23,346 nt of DNA from the NCBI RefSeq assembly GCF_026262505.1, contig NW_026529241.1:1-23346 (forward strand), given 5' to 3'. Made by a program: the position numbers and the translations under genes. Of the stretch, positions 22,211 through 23,346 are shown piece by piece; the first letter of the stretch is position 1, and the number at the start of each line of letters is the position of its first letter. This DNA comes from Trichomonas vaginalis G3 (lineage: Eukaryota; Parabasalia; Trichomonadida; Trichomonadidae). The notes under the pieces are model-generated. The model saw nothing but the letters and a program-made list of their open reading frames with translations, ran no database searches and had not been told where the DNA came from.

Positions 22211-22990
22211 TTACCCTACTTGTTTGAAGTTGTCAAAATACTCTGTTATTTTTTCCTTTAACAATGGCAAATCTTCTTTGAAGGTAAGTATTGTACAACC
22301 TTTCATATCATAGTGTGTTTGAGGTAACGTATCTTGAACTATTTGTTTCACATCTTCATTTGGGGTCATTGAAATCGGTAAGTTTTCGCGATAGAACCAA
22401 TTTCTGTCAGATTTGTAAATCTTAGCAAGGTCGTAAAAGCTTTTGTTGTTTCTTCTGACTAAATGCAACATAACCATATCTTTATCTTCTTCATTTTCCA
22501 TCTCTTCAGTATAAATCATATACTTATAGTTCTTTTCCTTTCCTTTTGGTACTGAACGCGGTATTCTTTTCTGAATGCTTTTGTCTTCTTTCATCATATC
22601 TTCTCTCTGCTTTGTACAAAGTTCGTCAAGAAGTTTACAAACATACCATGCATAGCGAGGCGAAGCCCACATTGCTATTGAACTAACTAGGAACTTATGA
22701 ACATATATACCTTTTAGATGTGATGGTAAGTTTTGTCTGTCTTGGTACATTTTTTTAAGTTCTACATGTTCAAACTCACTGAGGAGTTCATGAGTGCTAT
22801 TTAATTCAAACCAGTCTTTAGGAAGCTTAGTATCTGGAGCAAAACATGCTGTCAAAATACTTTGCATTTGGTACATATCGTCTTTGACTGAACGAATGAG
22901 ACGGAGTTGTTTGTTAAACTGTATGTACTCGTATTCTTCATTTATAGCTTCATGGACTATAACTGTTGTTGTGTTCTCTGTTGTTGACAT
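22211..22990 (-). CDS. KilA-N domain protein, second copy
   Basis: A 259-aa protein with the KilA-N signature block GIYVHKFLVSSIAMWASPRY followed by AWYVCKLLDELCT, matching in kind the block in the 521-1183 protein (YIAMWASPKY). The usual GYINAT-type first half is replaced here by a diverged N-terminus (QSILTACFAPDTKLPKDWFE). The C-terminal half (KRIPRSVPKGKEKNYKYMIY; SFYDLAKIYKSDRNWFYREN) resembles the MSV199/T5orf172-like tails that often follow KilA-N in viruses, weakly. The ATG at 22990 (MSTTENTTTV) is chosen; an earlier in-frame ATG at 23062 would add residues translated from T/A-rich leader sequence. The frame is open although the plus-strand genes beside it are decayed. Confidence 0.82.
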   Translation of the reverse strand: MSTTENTTTVIVHEAINEEYEYIQFNKQLRLIRSVKDDMYQMQSILTACFAPDTKLPKDWFELNSTHELLSEFEHVELKKMYQDRQNLPSHLKGIYVHKFLVSSIAMWASPRYAWYVCKLLDELCTKQREDMMKEDKSIQKRIPRSVPKGKEKNYKYMIYTEEMENEEDKDMVMLHLVRRNNKSFYDLAKIYKSDRNWFYRENLPISMTPNEDVKQIVQDTLPQTHYDMKGCTILTFKEDLPLLKEKITEYFDNFKQVG

Positions 22991-23109
22991 ATCTGTCCTT
23001 ACATACAAAATAAAAAAATAAATAAAAATAAAATTAGCGTTATTTTTTTTAAGTTTGGTCATCCTTCACTATATGACAAATATACTATATTTTACTTAAA
23101 AATATGCAA

Positions 23110-23192
23110 GCGGCTCATAGCTCAGTGGTATGGGCTACCTCGCTACAGGCGTCGAAGACCTCGGTTCAAATCCCGATTCGCGCAGGTTTTTT
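23110..23192 (+). tRNA. tRNA-like Pol III sequence, possibly a pseudo-tRNA
   Basis: It contains a good A box (TAGCTCAGTGG, 23118-23128), a good B box (GGTTCAAATCC, 23163-23173) and a run of six T at 23187-23192 that suits Pol III termination. The D stem pairs (GCTC/GGGC). By hand, the acceptor, anticodon and T stems do not pair cleanly, and no convincing anticodon with T33 can be placed. It is best called tRNA-like: a degenerate tRNA, a tRNA-derived RNA, or a gene with an intron or unusual fold. It may mark the flank of the element. Confidence 0.45.
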
Positions 23193-23346
23193 CCTTTTAT
23201 GCAGTGAAATTTCATGTACATAGGTTACTTTGGTGTTAGACCCTAGTGAAGAAAATAGAACGATATAAGTTTACATTTGTAAGGTTGGACGATAAAATTT
23301 ACTGACTGACGTCGGACATTGTCTTGAAAAAGTAAAAGACTTGTCT
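23193..23346. other. Right flank, no gene recognised
   Basis: AT-rich sequence with no convincing open frame. The one item of note is GACGTCGGACATT at 23308-23320, which matches 1223-1235 exactly and in the same orientation. The window ends before its context can be judged. Confidence 0.5.

Larger units (their letters stand above)
1..23090. mobile_element. Integrated Polinton-like virus element, partly decayed
   Basis: The extent is approximate, because neither terminal inverted repeats nor a target-site duplication could be identified; the left edge cuts a gene and the right edge is set just before a tRNA-like sequence. Parts seen are an RVE integrase, tail-fibre-like protein, adenine methylase, HNH endonuclease, two KilA-N proteins, a probable capsid and penton-like block, SF3 helicase and A32-like ATPase. 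No family-B polymerase and no adenovirus-type protease are visible, so it differs from canonical Polintons. The left half looks whole gene by gene. The plus-strand block at about 12.2-22.2 kb has roughly 15-20 breaks. The age is likely mixed: open left-side frames argue for a fairly recent arrival, while the right side looks older or noisier. A fold-back element lies between the halves, so two separate elements brought together is an alternative. Confidence 0.8.

Noticed and set aside
1-23346. Terminal inverted repeats of the viral element
   Set aside because: I compared the right-hand boundary region with the left side by eye and found no inverted match; the true ends are probably outside the window or too diverged.

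Overview
The window is AT-rich, compact and intronless. It reads with the standard genetic code and is dominated by one integrated Polinton/Polinton-like-virus (PLV) type element. The element's hallmarks are a retroviral-type (RVE) integrase, a packaging ATPase with APPGSGKT and LLILDDF motifs, an SF3 helicase with GKQGTGKN, and a probable capsid block. No family-B DNA polymerase or adenovirus-type protease is visible, so PLV or virophage-like kinship fits better than a canonical Polinton. The host is probably a unicellular eukaryote. The mix of KilA-N proteins, adenine methylase, Maverick-like genes and GC hairpin repeats with long T tracts would suit a trichomonad such as Trichomonas, but this is inference only.

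Layout. From 1 to 9.6 kb there are mostly minus-strand genes with open frames: a gene cut by the window edge, a KilA-N protein, the first of two paralogous unknown proteins, an HNH endonuclease with a shrunken second copy, small virion-like proteins, the integrase (plus), a phage-like tail-fibre/collar protein, the second paralog (plus), more small proteins and a D12-class adenine methylase. From 9.6 to 10.8 kb lie repeat modules that also occur at 0.25-0.5 kb and 1.3-1.57 kb, followed by a 777-bp fold-back element with 113-bp tandem repeats inside. From 10.84 to 11.72 kb is a minus-strand 293-aa gene whose composition differs from its neighbours, and upstream of it is a cluster of CAACGG (Myb-type) sites. 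From 12.2 to 22.2 kb is a plus-strand block holding a large coiled-coil gene, a probable major capsid gene, a penton-like gene, the SF3 helicase, small genes and the ATPase. This block is decayed, with roughly 15-20 breaks overall. From 22.2 to 23.0 kb is a second KilA-N gene with an open frame, then a tRNA-like Pol III sequence.

How the parts fit: the integrase would insert the element, the helicase would replicate it, the ATPase would package it, and the capsid, penton-like, amphipathic and fibre proteins would form the particle. The KilA-N, HNH and methylase genes are accessory and DNA-directed. Three classes of start-proximal motif recur: a TTATTCTA core between divergent genes, an ACTGAGATGA spacer, and a T/A module shared by the accessory genes. 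They suggest separate expression classes. The element's terminal repeats are not identifiable, and some of the decay could be assembly noise.
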